A program made the position numbers and the translations under genes. A stretch of DNA of 64,000 nucleotides from Ashinkailepas kermadecensis (lineage: Eukaryota; Arthropoda; Thecostraca; Neolepadidae), in assembly GCA_034440615.1 (NCBI GenBank), contig JAOTOM010004681.1, positions 102,001 through 166,000 on the forward strand, read 5' to 3'. Below are positions 10,490-21,340 of this stretch, piece after piece. The notes under the pieces were generated by a model. That model ran no database searches, had not been told where the DNA came from, and saw only the letters and a list, made by a program, of their open reading frames with translations. Position 1 is the first letter of the stretch. Each line of letters opens with the position of its first letter.

Positions 10490-12851
10490 GGTTGGTTATT
10501 TGGGCTTAAGGGCGCATCGACTGCGTTGGTCATACAGCGCCCATAACAATTTTAGATGGACAACTTAAGAGGATTCATGCCAACAGTAGTACGCGAGCTT
10601 TCAAAATATAGGCAGATCATTCCGAGCTTATAGTGCTACATGTCAGTGAGGTGTGTAAATCGCTCTAAATTTGACATCCGAGAGAAAGCGAAACAGTTGT
10701 CCTGAAGTTACTACGCGTGAGTTGTCACCCAGGAGTTCGCGGATTGACGGAGACTGCACGACTCCGAGAAGGCGTCTTCGAGCATCGGCGAGCAGGGGAC
10801 AGGATATCAGAACGTGACGTACTGATAGTGGTGCGTGACATCCAGGGCAGTTTGGCCTGTCCTCCCCACAGAGCAGATGGTGGTGTGTTGCGTGGGTGTG
10901 CCCTAGCCTAAGGCGGCAGAGCACGACCTCGTCTTGCCTCGTCCTACGGTAGGATGAGGGCCACTCCCCAAGACATGGCTTGATTGTTCGCAGTTTATTG
11001 TCCTGCAGAGTGTCCCAACTAGACTGCCATTTTTTAAAAACAAAGGTCGCGATAGAACGGTCATACTCCCTCGCGGGGAGCGGCATAGATCGCAAATATG
11101 GTGCTTGAGCTGCTCGTTTCGCAGCAGCATCCGCTGCCTCGTTCCCCACGATGCCGACATGGCTCGGGATCCAACAGAGGACGATAGTCTTCCCAGCTTG
11201 AGCCAGTGATCCCAGACGCCGTGAAACGTCCTTGTAAAATGGTGTCAGGTGGGTTAAACTGCTTTAGCGCCCAGAGACTGCTGAGAGAGTCGGTAAAAAT
11301 CACATGCGAGGCATCCCGTCCCACTTCAATAAAACTGAGGGCCTTTGAGATCGCCACCAGCTCTGAAGTGTAAACAGTTGCATGTAGTGGTAGGGAAAAA
11401 GATCTTGACAGAGGCCCAGTAACAAATGCACTGCCCACACCATCATCCGTCTTGGATCCATCTGTGTAAGTTGGGACGTATCCCTTCGAACGAGGCTATG
11501 TGTTCCAGCGCACATGACAGTCGGTACTGTGGTGTCGCATGGTCCTTTCCAACCGAGGAAAGTGACATATCTATTATAGGAGGAGTCACCTGCCATGGCG
11601 GCGTTTCAGCCAGATTGGACTGCATAATTCCCTTCGGTCGAATACCACTGTCCTCAAAGAGTCTGCGTATGCGAACGCAAAAAGGAATGGCATGCAGAAT
11701 GCGTCCTCGACCAAATGATGCAATGAGTCGATGGGAGAACACATGCGAGTATGTGGGATGACCAGGGAATTGGCGCAGCTTACAGGCATAGCGCATCCCG
11801 AGCATTTCGCGGCGGAGCGAGAGTGGTGGCTCGTGGGTTTCAGCCAGAAGGCTGGCAGAAGGTGAGGTGCGGAAAGCGCCAGTCACAATGCGCAGCGCCG
11901 AGTGGTGCACAGTGTCCAGTGAGCGCTTGCTTGTTGCACATGCGCTGTCATATATAAAACACGCATAGTCCAGTTTTGAACGAATAAGAGAGCGATACAA
12001 CAGTAAGATGGTATTCCTGTCTCCTCCGTAAGATGTGTGTGCAACCATCTTTAGCAGGTTTAGGGATGTAAAACACTTCTCCCGAAGTGTCTTAAAATGC
12101 TCCTTGTAATTAAGACGAGTGTCAAAAATAACTCCCAAGAATCGAGCAACCCGCCGGAAGGGAACTCGCTCACCGTACAGCTGGAGATCAGGGTCCGAGC
12201 AGTTCCGGCGGCGCCGACAAAAGTGCATGCCAACTGTTTTTGCAGTCGAGAACCTAAACCCGTTCTCGGAACTCCACTTTTCCAAGTGGGATACCGCCAA
12301 CTGCAGTTGTCGTGCCATCGAAGGTGCACTGGATGTACAACACCAAATCGCTACATCGTCAACAAAGAGTGATCTGCCAATGCTACGTGGAAGGGAGTCG
12401 CAGATGTCGTTAATCACGATGGCGAACAGCGCCACGCTTAGAACACTTCCTTGCGGTACTCCATCAATTTGTGGATACCTGTCTGATAAGTAGTTCCCGA
12501 TGCGTACGCGAAAAAAGCGTCTCGACAAAAAATTATCGAGGAAGTAAGCCATGGACCCACGAATTCCATAGCTAAAGACCTTGTTCAGAATGCCGTAGTG
12601 CCAAGTTGTGTCATAGGCTCCCTGGATATCGAAAAACACTGCACCGACGTGACGATTTTGGTGGAAAGCTTCTCGTACCACAGTGTCAAGAGTTAAAAGA
12701 TGGTCGGTGGTGCTGCGGTTTTTCCTAAAACCACACTGTGCATTAGTTAAAATATCATACCGGTCCAGAAACCACGTCAGGCGCACATTAACCATTTTCT
12801 CCATCAGTTTACAAAGTGATGATGTTAGTGAGATGGGTCGGTAGCTCGCTG
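10490..12851 (-). mobile_element. I-clade LINE copy B2, 5'-truncated, nested in B3, 9-bp TSD
   Basis: Flanked by aatgtggtt at 10481-10489 and at 12852-12860. The tail is the CCAAATAACC end at 10490 and the 5' truncation falls in the RT domain. The sequence is nearly identical to the 44.2-46.55 kb part of copy C, so it is recent. Confidence 0.93.
10643..12851 (-). pseudogene. B2 ORF2: RT (partial), RNase H, C-terminal tail
   Basis: From 12850 the frame reads SYRPISLTSSLCKLMEKMV, the palm motif FFDIQGAYDTTW, GVPQGSVLSV and LFVDDVAIW (catalytic FVDD), then the thumb. It continues to RNase H (YTDGSK-like, ELVAISKALSFIEV, FTDSLSS, WIPSHVG) and the tail ending AIYTPH at 10643. Two single-base insertions relative to copy C, near 11235 (ccttgt for cctgt) and 11487 (cccttcg for ccctcg), split the frame into three pieces. 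No other damage was noticed. Confidence 0.88.
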
Positions 12852-15372
12852 AATGTGGTTTGATTTGCTTTAATTTGTTGAACTCCATTTGGTCCCATCT
12901 GCCCTGCCACTGTCTGATAATAAATGCTGATATAATTGGGTAGTGGTCACTGGCTGGAAGTGGGAGCACGCTTCGACTTGGTGCTTGTGCTGCTCGCCTT
13001 GCAGCCTGATCGGCCAGCTCGTTACCACGAATTCCGACATGTGCTGGGATCCAGCAAAGTGTAACGTGTTTTCCCATGTTATGTATCGAAGTAAGTTGCG
13101 ATAAAATGTCTCGTACAATGACATGTTGCTGGTTAAAACTGCTCAGGGCCAAAAGACTGCTCAGAGAATCAGTCAAAATAACATGGGTATCCTCGTCGTC
13201 AACTTCGATGTATGAAAGGGTTTTGCTGATGGCTATCAACTCGGCAGTAAAGACCGTGGCGTGTGGCGGCAGGGAAAAAGATCTTGTGGTCAATCCCCTA
13301 ACGAAAGCACTACCTACGCCTGTGTCTATCTTTGAACCATCTGTGTATGTAACGATGTAACCATGATATGCTGAGGAAATGTGCTCTAAGGTACGTGATA
13401 GTAGTTCCTCTTTTGTCACATCTTGTTTTCTCTCGACAGCGAGGGAAATGTCAATGAAGGGGGAGAACAGTTCCCACGGGGGGGGGTAGATATTTGCTCA
13501 TACTGCCTAATTTCCTGCATTCGAAGTCTCATTTGTCTAAGGAGCGTCCTCATTCTAACACAGTAAGGCGTTCCTCTCCTAATGTGGTCACGAAGGACCG
13601 CATGCATGTGACGGGAGAACACCGCTGAATATGTTGGGTGTGTCGGAAACTGTCGTATTTTGCAGTCGTATCGGAGACCGAGCATTTCACGCCTCATGGA
13701 CAAGGGCGGTTCGTGAGCATCCGCTAGTACGCTGACCGTTGGGGATGTACGAAATGCTCCAGTAATTATTCTCACCGCAGCGTGGTGCACGGGGTCCAAC
13801 ATTCGCTTAGTGGTGGCACACGCCCCGTCGTATATAAAACATGCATAGTCAAGCTTAGAACGAATGAGATTACGGTAGAGCAGATGCAAAGTCTTTCTGT
13901 CAGCACCGTATGACATACGGGAGACACACTTCAATATTGCTTTAAAACACTTGTCACGGAGCGCTTTTATATGATCTCTGTATGAAAGACGGTGGTCAAA
14001 CTGCACTCCAAGAAAACGAGTCATTTGCACTGACGGAACGTCTTGTCCGTACAGCTTCAGAGTCATGTCCGGACAATTACCTCGGCGTCGGCAGAAATGA
14101 ATTGCTGTCGTTTTTGCTATGGAAAACCTGAGACCATTCTGATGTCCCCATTTTTTGAGTCGAGAAATTGTAAGTTGCAGCTGTCGTTCCATGAAAGGAG
14201 CTGACGAGCTGCAGGACCAGATCGCAAAATCGTCGGCGAAGAGAGATCTTCCGATTGACGAGGGAAGCGAGTTGCCAATGTCATTTATAAGAAGCGAGAA
14301 GAGGGAAGTGCTCAGCACACTGCCTTGAGGGACTCCCTCAACCTGGTGGAGCCAATCCGACGTCTGATTGCCCACTCGCACACAAAATTGTCGGTCCGTC
14401 ATAAAGTTTCTCAAAAACACCCCCAGGGATCCACGGATTCCACACCGATGGATCTTCCGCAAGATCCCATGTCTCCAGGCGGTATCAAAAGCACTTTCAA
14501 TGTCGAAAAACACTGCTCCTAGATGTTTCTTTTTCGCAAAAGCCAAACGAATCTCAGTATCGAGCCTTAAGACATGGTCGATCGTACTGCGATTTTTTCG
14601 AAAGCCGCACTGGTCGTTGGATAAAACGTTCCGGGTTTCTAAGAACCAATTGAGGCGAAGGTTTACCATTCTTTCCATCAGCTTACACAATGATGATGTG
14701 AGCGATATCGGACGATAATGGGTTGGGTCCTCGCCACTTTTGCCAGGCTTTAATAGTGGTACGACGATTGCCTTTCGCCAAGCTGGTGGGAAATATCCCA
14801 CATCCCAAAGTCTGTTGTAGATGGCGAGTAAAGCGTGCTTTGCAGGCGCTGGTAAATGCTTCAGCATTTGGTTGTGCACACCGTCTGGTCCCTCACACAC
14901 ACATTTCAAATCACTGATCACAGAGGTAAGTTCTGCTTGTGTAAACGGCAAATTGTAAACAAGTTGTTCGGGGGTGGTAAAACTGATCTCCTCCCTCTGG
15001 CTACGGGCACGGTACTGTATAAATGTTGGATCGGTGTGTTCACTACGCTTTGCGATAACATCAGCAATACGACACGCTACTTCGCCTGGATCAGCTATGG
15101 TGTGGTCTCCAATAATGAGTACCGGGAGTGGAATTGACGAAAATTGCCCAGAAATCCTCTTGATACGAGCCCATACTTCGGACGTCGGTGTAGTTCGGCA
15201 CAGCTGCCCTATATATGTTCTCCATGACGCACGCTTCGCCGCTCGAATAGTGCGCCGAGCCAATGCCTTGGCTCTTCTAAATGCTATGAGGTTTTCCGTT
15301 GTGCTGTGACGGTCGAATGCCCTGAAGGCGCATCTTCGAGCTCGAATTGCTACGCGACACTCTGGAGTCCAC
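12852..15372 (-). pseudogene. B3 ORF2: RT and start of RNase H
   Basis: The frame from about 15370 carries a basic linker, SEGPD-type box (CEGPDGVHNQML), YRPISLTSSLCKLMERMV, QCGFRKNRST, FFDIESAFDTAW, GVPQGSVLSTSLF and LFADDFAIW (catalytic FADD). It breaks at a nine-base G tract (13478-13486 on +), after which the RNase H continues in another frame (YTDGSKIDTGVG, ELIAISKTLSYIEV, WIPAHVGIRGNELAD) until the B2 insertion at 12851. Two frame breaks therefore make this copy inactive. Confidence 0.88.
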
Positions 15373-16240
15373 CATGGACAGGAATACGGCGGAGAGTGCC
15401 GGATGTCCTTGGTATGGAAGTATTGGCTGAGTCAATTATAATTGAAGTCAATGCATCGATCGTAAATGACGGATCTTCAGGGTCTGTTGGGAGTCTGGCT
15501 TCCACTCTTGATTGGAACTCATCCCACTCAATATTGCGAAAATTCCACCGCTGTGGACGCCGACCGAGTGCCGCGCCATCGTGGTAAGACAACCAAACCG
15601 GGAAATGATCACTGCCCAGCGGGTCGTCGGACACCGACCACGTGAAATGCTGAACCAGTTGTGGGCTCACTATACTCAAGTCGAGAGCTGATGTTTGTCC
15701 AGACGGAAGCGTAAAGTGCGTCGCCGTTGCAGTGTTTAAAACACATAGCGACTCGTCAAGTAGAAAACGTTCTAACACTCGTCCTCGTGTGTTGATATCA
15801 GCACAACCCCAAAGCTTGTGGTGTGCGTTAAAATCGCCTAGTAGAATTACCGGAGGGGGTAGCTGAGTCAGCAAAGCTCTGATGCATTCGACACTAAAAC
15901 CTGCTCCAGGGGGTAGGTAAATAGAGCATATGCTGACTGGTCGTCGTCCAAAATACACACGTGCTGCTACTGCTTGAGCACTGCTACGCAACTTGATCTG
16001 CTGTACGGGTATGCTGTGATGCATTGCCAAGAGCACACCACCGTGCGCAACGGCACCAGCCGGTACGTCCTGACGGAAAGTCGTATAGCTTTTTATGGTG
16101 CATGCTGTGCTGGGCCTCAGCTTTGTTTCCTGTAGGCATACCACGCTTGGACGGTGCTGACTTAGAACTGTTTGTAGGTCGTCCATGCTCGTACGCAGCC
16201 CCCTGCAGTTCCATTGTAAAATGGTTTGTAAATTAACCAT
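15350..16240 (-). pseudogene. B3 ORF2: AP-type endonuclease
   Basis: Begins MVNLQTILQWNCRGLRTS, the typical start of the LINE endonuclease. It has CLQETKL (catalytic Glu), GGVLLAMHH, LLGDFNAHH and SDHFPVWL. One base is missing near 15378 on the proline-tryptophan segment, so the frame ends in a wrong-frame tail and the RT continues in the next frame. Confidence 0.88.
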
Positions 16241-16323
16241 TTAAAACACTAAAGCTTTTAAAAACTTGACATACGATGAACACATTTGTGTGTGCGTGTT
16301 GCGTAAAAAGAGATTATCACAGA

Positions 16324-16488
16324 TTATGTTGCACTTGGATAATCACTGAGCTCTGTGGATGCTGAGCAAGCGCGAGGCCGAGATCTCGGGCTCCCTCCAC
16401 CTGGTGGTGATGTGGACCATGGGGAGACCCGCTTGCGTCCTGCCGCAGGAGACCATTGGGCTGGTTTCCCGCCTGCACGGGGAGACAT
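16324..16488 (-). pseudogene. B3 ORF1, C-terminal end
   Basis: The short stretch with PAAGRKR, then PPGGGSPRSRPRACS, corresponds to the ORF1 C-terminus of copy C (PAAGRKRPPPW, SGGAPRSRPKS). Upstream of about 16488 the sequence changes to BEL/Pao on the other strand. Confidence 0.7.
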
Positions 16489-17164
16489 GAGAGCCGAGCT
16501 ACGAGCCATGGAGGAGATCGCAGAGAAGCTCTGCGCCTTTGAGATTGAATGACATTTCAACCCTCCCGCTGCCAGCCACATGGGCGGAGTGTCGGAGAGA
16601 ATGATTAGATCTGTGAAAAACTCCATACGTCCAAGGCGGTACGACGTACTCCATACGTCGTAGTGGGTCATCAGACACCCACAGACGAAGTGTTGCTTAC
16701 TGTGTTCGCTGAGGTCGAACATATGACTAACAGCAGACGTCTGACCCACGTCGGCTCTGAGCCAACGGACCCAGAAGCACTGACCCCAAACCACTTCCTT
16801 TTCGGCCACGCCTCTCCGCACCTTGCCCCAGGGCTTGTGAGACAAATGTCTGCAGCCGACGCCGGTGGAAACAAGCTCAGGCTGTCGCGGAACACGTCTA
16901 GAAAAGGTGGGCAAGAGAGTGCGTTCCGACTGTCATTCAGCGCAGCAAGTGGCGCCAGGAAAAGATAAACCTGCGAGCTGGGGACCTTGTGTTGATGGCC
17001 GAACCCAACCTGTCTCGGGGATCGTGGCCGCTGGTGCGCATCACTCGCGTGTTTCCGGTCGCGGACGGCAGAGTGCGTTCGGCCGAGCTGTGCACTGCTG
17101 GTGGGAAGTTGCATACGCGGCCGGCTACCAACATATGCTTTCTGGAGGAGGACTGCAACTAAGT
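16489..17164 (+). pseudogene. BEL/Pao retrotransposon integrase C-terminus and DUF5641-like tail
   Basis: Three + frames in succession spell the end of a BEL/Pao pol: GDMRAELRAMEE, a stop in place of an expected Trp, HFNPPAASHMGG, ERMIRSVKNSIR, then PTDEVLLTVFAEVEHMTNSR and PEALTPNHFLFG. The typical tail follows: NLRAGDLVLMAEPNLSRG, WPLVRITRVFP, DGRVRSAELCTAGG, PATNICFLEEDCN and TAA at about 17162. The integrase joins the LTR-retrotransposon cDNA to host DNA. Several frameshifts and stops make this a dead remnant. No LTR was seen. Confidence 0.85.
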
Positions 17165-17426
17165 CAAACGCGACTCACCAGCCTCAGAGCTGTAGACCGC
17201 AGAACCCACCTCCTTTGTCGAAGTCGGCATCAAAATACATGAATGGTCAACGGATGGTAAATGTATTGGAAGCATCGATGATGATGATGAGTATTGGGGT
17301 TTTTAGGGTGCGTCAACCCATGCGGGTTATATTGCACCCATAACAAACTTGCTTAGACACGCGCAATACAAACATATATACAGGAAAGGCATAGTGGGCG
17401 TTGGCGGGACACGGGTATCGTCACCG

Positions 17427-18404
17427 TTACCGCCGCCGCCACCACGCTTCCAGGTCCGCTGCAGCCTCGGCTGCGGCTCCCTTTATCACCGTCTGGGGAG
17501 AGGACGAAACTCTTTCTCCTATCGGTGTGCATTCAATACCAAAGGCAAGCATTATGGCACTGAGCTGAGCTATAAGATGAGAGGCACTCATGTGTGTGTC
17601 TGTAATTGCATTGGAGACTGCTGTGTGATCTTAGAGTTCAGTTTTACCTTTGCAGCGTACGATATTATCGGATGAGCTACTTCATAAATGTCACGCGCCT
17701 CACGAAATGTGATCTTTTTTGAAGCTTTTAATACCAACTATTTCCTTCTCTTTTATGAAAATGGGGCAAGAGCGATTATAGGCGGTATGGGGTATTTGGT
17801 CTGGGCCGCAGTTGGAGCAGTGTGGATACTCCGCTTCACATTTGTCTTGCGCATGCTCTACTGATCCACATCTCCCACATGTCTCTCGGTTTCGACAGTG
17901 CTGCGAAGTGTGACCAAAACGGGAGCAACGGAAACATCTCATCGGATTTTGTACAAATACACGGACCTTCAAGCGGACATATCCTACAAAGATAAATTCA
18001 GGAAGATCCGTCGTGCGAAAAGTTAAGATGATGTTGTTTGTTGGTTGCACTTCTTTGCCTTTTCTAATTGAAATTCTTCGCGCCTGTACCACTCCCCACT
18101 CTGTTAGGCCATCCACAATGTCAGCGTCCGAAACATCTCGCAGGTCGTAGCAATCGATGACTCCTTTGGAGTAATTTTTGGTATTGTGGGGTTTAATTTC
18201 GATGCGTACGGTGACTATTCTCCTGCCGGTTTCCTGTCGTACAGTGTAAGTTATTTCCGTTGCGTCAAGCGCCCTCCTTGCATCCTCAGCAGTATTAAAT
18301 TCGACTTGCAGTCCACCGTCTCTGAGCTTTTCACACCTCAATACTGACCCTAGCTTGTCACAAGCCTCCTTCCTTTGGAACGGGGTAAGAAGTGAAAGGT
18401 TCAT
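17427..18404 (-). pseudogene. LINE D ORF1: gag-like protein with three CCHC knuckles
   Basis: Residues 1-120 resemble the RRM-like part of I-type gag. Residues about 150-215 hold three zinc knuckles: CFRCSRFGHTSQHC, CGRCGSVEHAQDKC and CSNCGPDQIPHTAYNRSC. The protein binds element RNA in the ribonucleoprotein. A one-base shift in an A run near 17712 gives an early stop at 17700. In the next frame the expected REARD segment and the later LIAQLSAIMLAFG segment continue, ending at TAA 17427-17429. Confidence 0.85.
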
Positions 18405-19028
18405 GTTTTCCTGAAAGTTTCATGTTTTCCTCGATGAATTTTATGATCAGAATACGAGGTGCAGGTAGACCAGCTCGGAGGCCGGGCCCTCCATGCACCA
18501 CATTCAGAGTCCTAGGTCGGGTTGTCTGTCCCCTACTGGAGGGGGCAGGTGGGTTGTTTTTGTGTTGGAAGTTGCCATGTAAGTGCGATATGTTTCCGCT
18601 CCTCGGGCGCCCCACCACGTAGGATCCCAACTGGGGGACGCCTGGGTCCCGAGGACGGGAGGACGCCAGGCGCCCGAGGAGCTATACGGGGCAGGCGGCG
18701 CCTTCGCCCGGCCGGGAGAGAGACTCACCACCCCGACCCCGGGGGCGGGCCTAGGGGGCGCGGCTACCCCGGTAAAACTGAGCTGGTGGGCAGGACCGGG
18801 GAAGTTGTCCTACCTGCCTACCTGCTCATGATAGGGAGAGCTGGTGTTGCAGGGCCAGATGAAGGACGGATGTTCAGATGATATGGGCATTGGAATGGGA
18901 GCGTATGGATGGAAGGACGAGTGAGGCACTCTTAGTCTCACCCCTCGCCGGTAAGATGGTCGCCGGGTCATTGGGGCACGCAATCCCCCCACCACGAAAA
19001 GGTGGTGCCTCGTCGGGGGGGAGGGGGG
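18405..19028 (-). promoter_or_regulatory. LINE D 5' UTR (probable internal promoter region)
   Basis: GC-rich leader shared with the 5' UTR of copy F (about 59980-60622). It contains 14-bp inverted arms at 18598-18611 and 18669-18682 (gctcctcgggcgcc and complement), conserved with small changes in copy F. Relative to F, about 235 bases are missing in the middle. LINE 5' UTRs normally carry the promoter; that function is inferred. Confidence 0.6.
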
Positions 19029-19829
19029 TATATCGGCATCGTAATTGCCGACAAATGCAACTGTGCTCTGGGAAAACAGCCTGGTAGATTGTCTCCAAAC
19101 AAAACACTGCCGGAGTTTGCTGGTATCCTCAAGCCAAGCCACGGCTGGTGATTAGCGACAACCTGTGAGAACGAGAGCAGACTCCCACCGGGTATATATC
19201 GAAAGCAGCCGTAGTGATGGGCGAGACTACACAACGCCAAGCGTCGTCGATATTTCGACGGAGTTGTATGCCAGATCAGTAGTGACAGTGGTGACAAACA
19301 GTAGTGTACTGTTTTCAACTGATGAGAAACCGACAAAGAACACCAACTGTCATGTCAGCACACACGTTGCACACGCAGCATATCCCATAGAGTCACGACC
19401 CTGAAACGCTTCACGTGATATTCAACATGGTCAATGTCATGTATGGAAGGCAGTTGCCAAAGCACCTTGGATGAATCGGATTGTTGGCGACGCTGTGCTG
19501 GAAACGTGCGGAGTCAACATGTGTGCACACACAGCTTTCGCCTTTGATGCGGCAATTCGGAAACCATTCGCAGCACTCGAGCTTTCCTAGCTCGGGTGCA
19601 GTTCAAGGCGCCAACATGTCGCTCGGTCACTGCTACGGATGCAAATGAAGGGATTCTCCAGAAAAGTCCCACGCTTGCTGCTACTTGCCCCGGAAGGCGG
19701 CAACACAGGTGCTGTTGAGACGCGCGGTAGGACGAAGTGCGCAGGTGAATTCTTCCCGGACTGACCACATCGCCGCTAAATCATCCACACCATTTCTCCA
19801 TATACAAACGTGGCAGCATTCCACTCAAC
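19029..19829. other. No recognised gene
   Basis: Mixed-composition sequence, no domain-bearing frame, no repeat boundary seen. Confidence 0.4.
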
Positions 19830-20020
19830 GATAGCGCACCATTTAACTGAGCGAGAACACTGACCGTACACCCAGCCACGGCCACGGATAGCCACTCAGT
19901 CGAAAAACACCCACAACTTCCTGAGCAAGACCACTAACCGTACACCCAACCACGGTCACGGAGAGAGAACTCCACGATAGCGCACCACTCAGTCCAAAAA
20001 CATCCACAAGGCACACGTAA
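19830..20020. repeat. Tandem duplication, about 74-bp period
   Basis: ctgagcgagaacactgaccg at 19847 recurs as ctgagcaagaccactaaccg at 19921. The associated motifs gatagcgcacca and cactcagtc-aaaaaca also recur, so this is a degenerate two- to three-copy repeat. Confidence 0.7.
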
Positions 20021-20250
20021 CGGCACAAGAAGCTCCAGGGAAACTCGCAGAAAATGGCGAAACACTAGACACAATCATGTAGTGTAGAAACACTCGCCCG
20101 GTTCTGACTCCAATACCCGGCCTTCCACCGCTTGGTGGAAATGGATCAGAGGTGGAATCCAGCAGAAAAAGCGACGGCTGGTTCAGCGTAATGACAGACA
20201 CATTACATCACGGGTACATTGTGACCATACACAATGAGGCACAGGAACAT

Positions 20251-20360
20251 TGTGGCTGTGTAAAGCTGTAAAACAGTCTGTGGTTATGTAAAACTGAAAA
20301 CAGCATGTGGCAGTGCAAAGATGTAAAACAGTCTGTGGCCGTGTCAAGCTGTAAAAAGAG
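20251..20360. repeat. 27/28-bp tandem repeat, four copies
   Basis: Units start with tgtgg at 20251, 20279, 20306 and 20334. The core is gtgtaaagctgtaaaacagt. Confidence 0.85.
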
Positions 20361-20906
20361 TCGCATTCTAAATATCACCGGGTCGTAAAGTCGGACGGGT
20401 ATCCTCTTTCAATGGACGCGAATAAATGTTTGCAATATATGCAGGATATTAAGATCCGTCGCAAGCCACAGGAGTTCAGGGTCATTTCAGGGCTGCGAAA
20501 TACAGTGTCCATGCCCATTTTCATTGCTTGCCTGGTAAGTACGTACAGTACTGAGTCTGTCAAGTATTTTTCAAGTATTTCCAAGTATATACTTAGTGCT
20601 CTTATATGTATTGCTGGGTTGTAGTGGGCGCTTATCTGAAGATGCCTGATGACGAGGCCAGTGCAGGTGACCCGGCACGTGCCTCCAGCGACAGAGGGTT
20701 GGAGAGTGGGTCCTTCCCGATTGACATGGCTTCTCTGCTTGCCTTGCCCTATTTACCTGGTGAGGGTTCCCTGAGCCGGTACTTGGACGATTAGGAGCAT
20801 TATGTTAGGACCTTGTGGGTGGGGGGTGGGGGGGGGGGGAGAGGAAGGGTGGTCATTATTAGGGAGACAATGAAGACCCTCCCTGACACGTCCGTTATCA
20901 TCTGGA
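20361..20906. other. Unidentified stretch with short open frames
   Basis: The + strand has open frames at 20412-20624 and 20638-20794. Another open stretch before the SINE (VVIIRETMKTLPDTSVIIWSG, 20840-20919) looks coding-like but matches nothing I recognise. Confidence 0.3.
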
Positions 20907-20919
20907 GTGGAGTCCGGTT

Positions 20920-21094
20920 GGTTGGTTGGTTGGTTGGTTATTTGGTTTTACGACACGTCGACCGTTGAGTCATGTAGCGTCGCCAATCTCTCACGCCGAT
21001 TGGTCGCGGGCGAAGAGTAGCGACAGGTGAGACTCGAACCCACAACCTTTCGATTGTGAGACGAGCATCTTACCCCTAGACCACTCGTCCCCTT
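20920..21094 (-). mobile_element. Full-length tRNA-derived SINE, 13-bp TSD
   Basis: Flanked by GTGGAGTCCGGTT at 20907-20919 and 21095-21107. On the minus strand it begins with a tRNA-like head. The A box tggtctagggg lies at 21073-21083 and the B box ggttcgagtc at 21031-21040. A body (cgcccgcgaccaatcggcg) follows, and the tail ends CCAAATAACC(AACC)n. The tail resembles the 3' end of the I-type LINEs in the window. Confidence 0.93.
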
Positions 21095-21107
21095 GTGGAG
21101 TCCGGTT

Positions 21108-21245
21108 CGAGTACGTGGAGTCCGGTTCGATTACAATGACGACATGGGGGTGTCGGCCACTACTGACGGGACACAGCCGGACCCGTGCCAGCACGATCTC
21201 TTCTCGGTGCTCTATGAGGGTCCTGCTGACCTGGTTAGTAGGGGT
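21108..21245 (+). other. Short coding-like segment, unidentified
   Basis: An open + frame (GVRFDYNDDMGVSATTDG, then QHDLFSVLYEGPADL) ends at a possible splice donor (ctggttag/gt context). It has no recognised relatives and could be a piece of a decayed element or a host exon. Confidence 0.25.
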
Positions 21246-21340
21246 CATAGGCGTAGGAACAGGGGGGGCATGCCCCCCCCCACTTTTCAAAGTGGTAGGG
21301 CCAGCAATGGTAGCTGCCCCCCCCACACTTTTCCATAATT
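21246..21340. mobile_element. Possible hAT-type terminal fragment (G/C-tract repeat)
   Basis: Begins cataggcgtaggaac followed by G and C tracts and acttttcaaagtgg. A related end (C tract, actttttgaagcgttcctacgcccatg) occurs inverted at about 63246-63285. Ends of the form CATRGGCGTAGGAAC suggest a hAT-like family, but no complete element could be delimited. Confidence 0.35.

Larger units (their letters stand above)
10009..16488 (-). mobile_element. I-clade LINE copy B3 (host of a nested LINE)
   Basis: On the minus strand, from 16488 down: end of ORF1, endonuclease, RT, RNase H, the C-terminal CCHC tail and a 3' UTR ending with the hairpin tail at 10009-10075. The order EEP-RT-RNase H places it in the I group. 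It is interrupted by copy B2 (10490-12851). Removing B2 and one TSD copy restores a continuous frame through Q-I-K-P-H-L-A-L-W. The element is 5'-truncated within ORF1 at about 16484-16490, where it abuts a BEL/Pao fragment. No convincing TSD was found for B3 itself. Confidence 0.9.
17287..19028 (-). mobile_element. I-clade LINE copy D: complete 5' UTR and ORF1, ORF2 deleted
   Basis: On the minus strand it starts with the poly-C/GACGAGGCACCACC end seen also at the start of full-length copy F. It has a GC-rich 5' UTR, an ORF1 with three CCHC knuckles, and then passes directly to the 3' tail (17287-17356) with an ATC-type simple repeat. The whole endonuclease-RT-RNase H frame is absent. The short match gcatcg flanks both ends, but a full TSD is not clear. 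Confidence 0.8.

Noticed and set aside
16324..16914. 196-residue minus frame as one gene
   Set aside because: It joins the end of LINE B3 ORF1 to antisense of the BEL/Pao remnant. Only the last 50 residues are LINE-derived.
20920..21094. Functional tRNA gene on the minus strand
   Set aside because: A and B boxes are present, but the cloverleaf does not close. A SINE body, tail and TSD follow.
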